Shown here piece by piece: positions 14,059 to 14,448 of a DNA stretch of 14,448 nucleotides. Each line of letters opens with the position of its first letter. Position 1 is the first letter of the stretch. Origin of the DNA: JBALVT01 sp045110675 (GTDB lineage Bacteria > Pseudomonadota > Gammaproteobacteria > Pseudomonadales > Halieaceae). Where the stretch lies: positions 1 to 14,448 of the forward strand of contig JBGCGJ010000066.1 in the NCBI GenBank assembly GCA_045110675.1. Direction: 5' to 3'. The notes under the pieces are model-generated. The model saw nothing but the letters and a program-made list of their open reading frames with translations. It ran no database searches and was not told where the DNA came from. The position numbers were made by a program, and so were the translations under genes.

Positions 14059-14448
14059 TATAATTTCTCTTTCGAACCTGCCGGTAGAATCAACTCCTGG
14101 GTGACGGCATCAATGTGAACAATGTGTATCTCTCCCCTTGTGGAGATCAGTTTCACGCGATATTTCGGCCGTTCGTTTTCCCGTTCGAGCAACTTAACGC
14201 GCAAAACGTTTCCCGGTGTGACCGCGGTAGCGATCGCTGAGGCCTGCGCTACACTGATGATATCCTCCGGGCTAACCGCCTCGCTCAGCTTCGGGCTAGA
14301 CTCTGGGGCGCCAACATTACCGTCCTCGGGAGTGTTATTTGGAGCATGCCCCGGTTCTTTGCGCTGAGAACGATCCGTTTGAATCTTGCGCTCCATCCAA
14401 ACAGTGACGGGTTTGACGAGGTTTTCAATCCAGCGAGTGGAGGGGGCT
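14058..14448 (-). CDS. PepSY-domain protein, N-terminus beyond window
   Basis: The minus frame has no stop from the window edge to its TAA at 14060-14058, so at least 129 residues are coded. An internal ATG at 14396 would give 112 residues but has no ribosome-binding site and no signal peptide. A start beyond the edge is therefore likely, and the feature is treated as partial. The visible part has a basic segment (ERKIQTDRSQRK), a proline/asparagine-rich linker with PNNTPEDG, and a C-terminal PepSY domain (DIISVAQASAIATAVTPG, then VLRVKLLERE and YRVKLISTRGEIHIVHIDAVTQEL). PepSY domains are small extracytoplasmic or membrane-linked modules, often next to two-component systems. It is the first gene seen in the phoPQ operon and may modulate PhoQ input; that role is inference. 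Confidence 0.7.
   Translation of the reverse strand, partial: APSTRWIENLVKPVTVWMERKIQTDRSQRKEPGHAPNNTPEDGNVGAPESSPKLSEAVSPEDIISVAQASAIATAVTPGNVLRVKLLERENERPKYRVKLISTRGEIHIVHIDAVTQELILPAGSKEKL

Overview
The window looks like a chromosomal segment from a gammaproteobacterium, probably an aerobic, marine-type catabolic heterotroph. This is inferred from a PhoP/PhoQ pair of gammaproteobacterial type, Bor-like and MipA/OmpV-like envelope proteins, a 7TMR-DISM sensor, and roughly balanced base composition by eye. No genus can be named. No RNA genes, CRISPR arrays, insertion sequences or phage genes were seen.

Left edge (1-1006): the N-terminal 300 residues of a 7TMR-DISM membrane sensor on the minus strand run off the window. 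Its upstream gap holds a 12-bp palindrome and a weak terminator for the next gene.

Catabolic block (1114-10385): a TetR-family repressor (minus) is divergent from a cytochrome P450 and a Rieske oxygenase alpha subunit (plus). A near-perfect palindrome between them carries an extended -10 element on each strand. Converging on the Rieske gene is a minus-strand operon encoding an exported metallo-beta-lactamase-fold protein, a MaoC/hotdog protein and an enoyl-CoA hydratase-fold protein. A GFA-family zinc protein (plus) then converges on a sodium:solute symporter (minus), which is divergent from a short-chain dehydrogenase (plus). Together these suggest uptake, oxygenation, alcohol oxidation and CoA-level processing of an organic acid or similar lipophilic substrate. 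The substrate is not identifiable, and no ferredoxin or reductase is present for the P450 or Rieske enzyme. Both CoA-fold proteins appear to lack the usual acidic catalytic residues.

Envelope-stress block (10461-14448, all minus): PepSY-domain protein (open to the window edge), PhoP, PhoQ and two Bor-like lipoproteins form a tightly packed operon, followed by a MipA/OmpV-type outer-membrane protein. Just upstream of mipA lie three hexamers at exact 11-bp spacing that resemble PhoP boxes, and an inverted repeat that would enclose the mipA ribosome-binding site. This suggests that PhoPQ controls mipA, possibly with a second layer of control in the mRNA leader.
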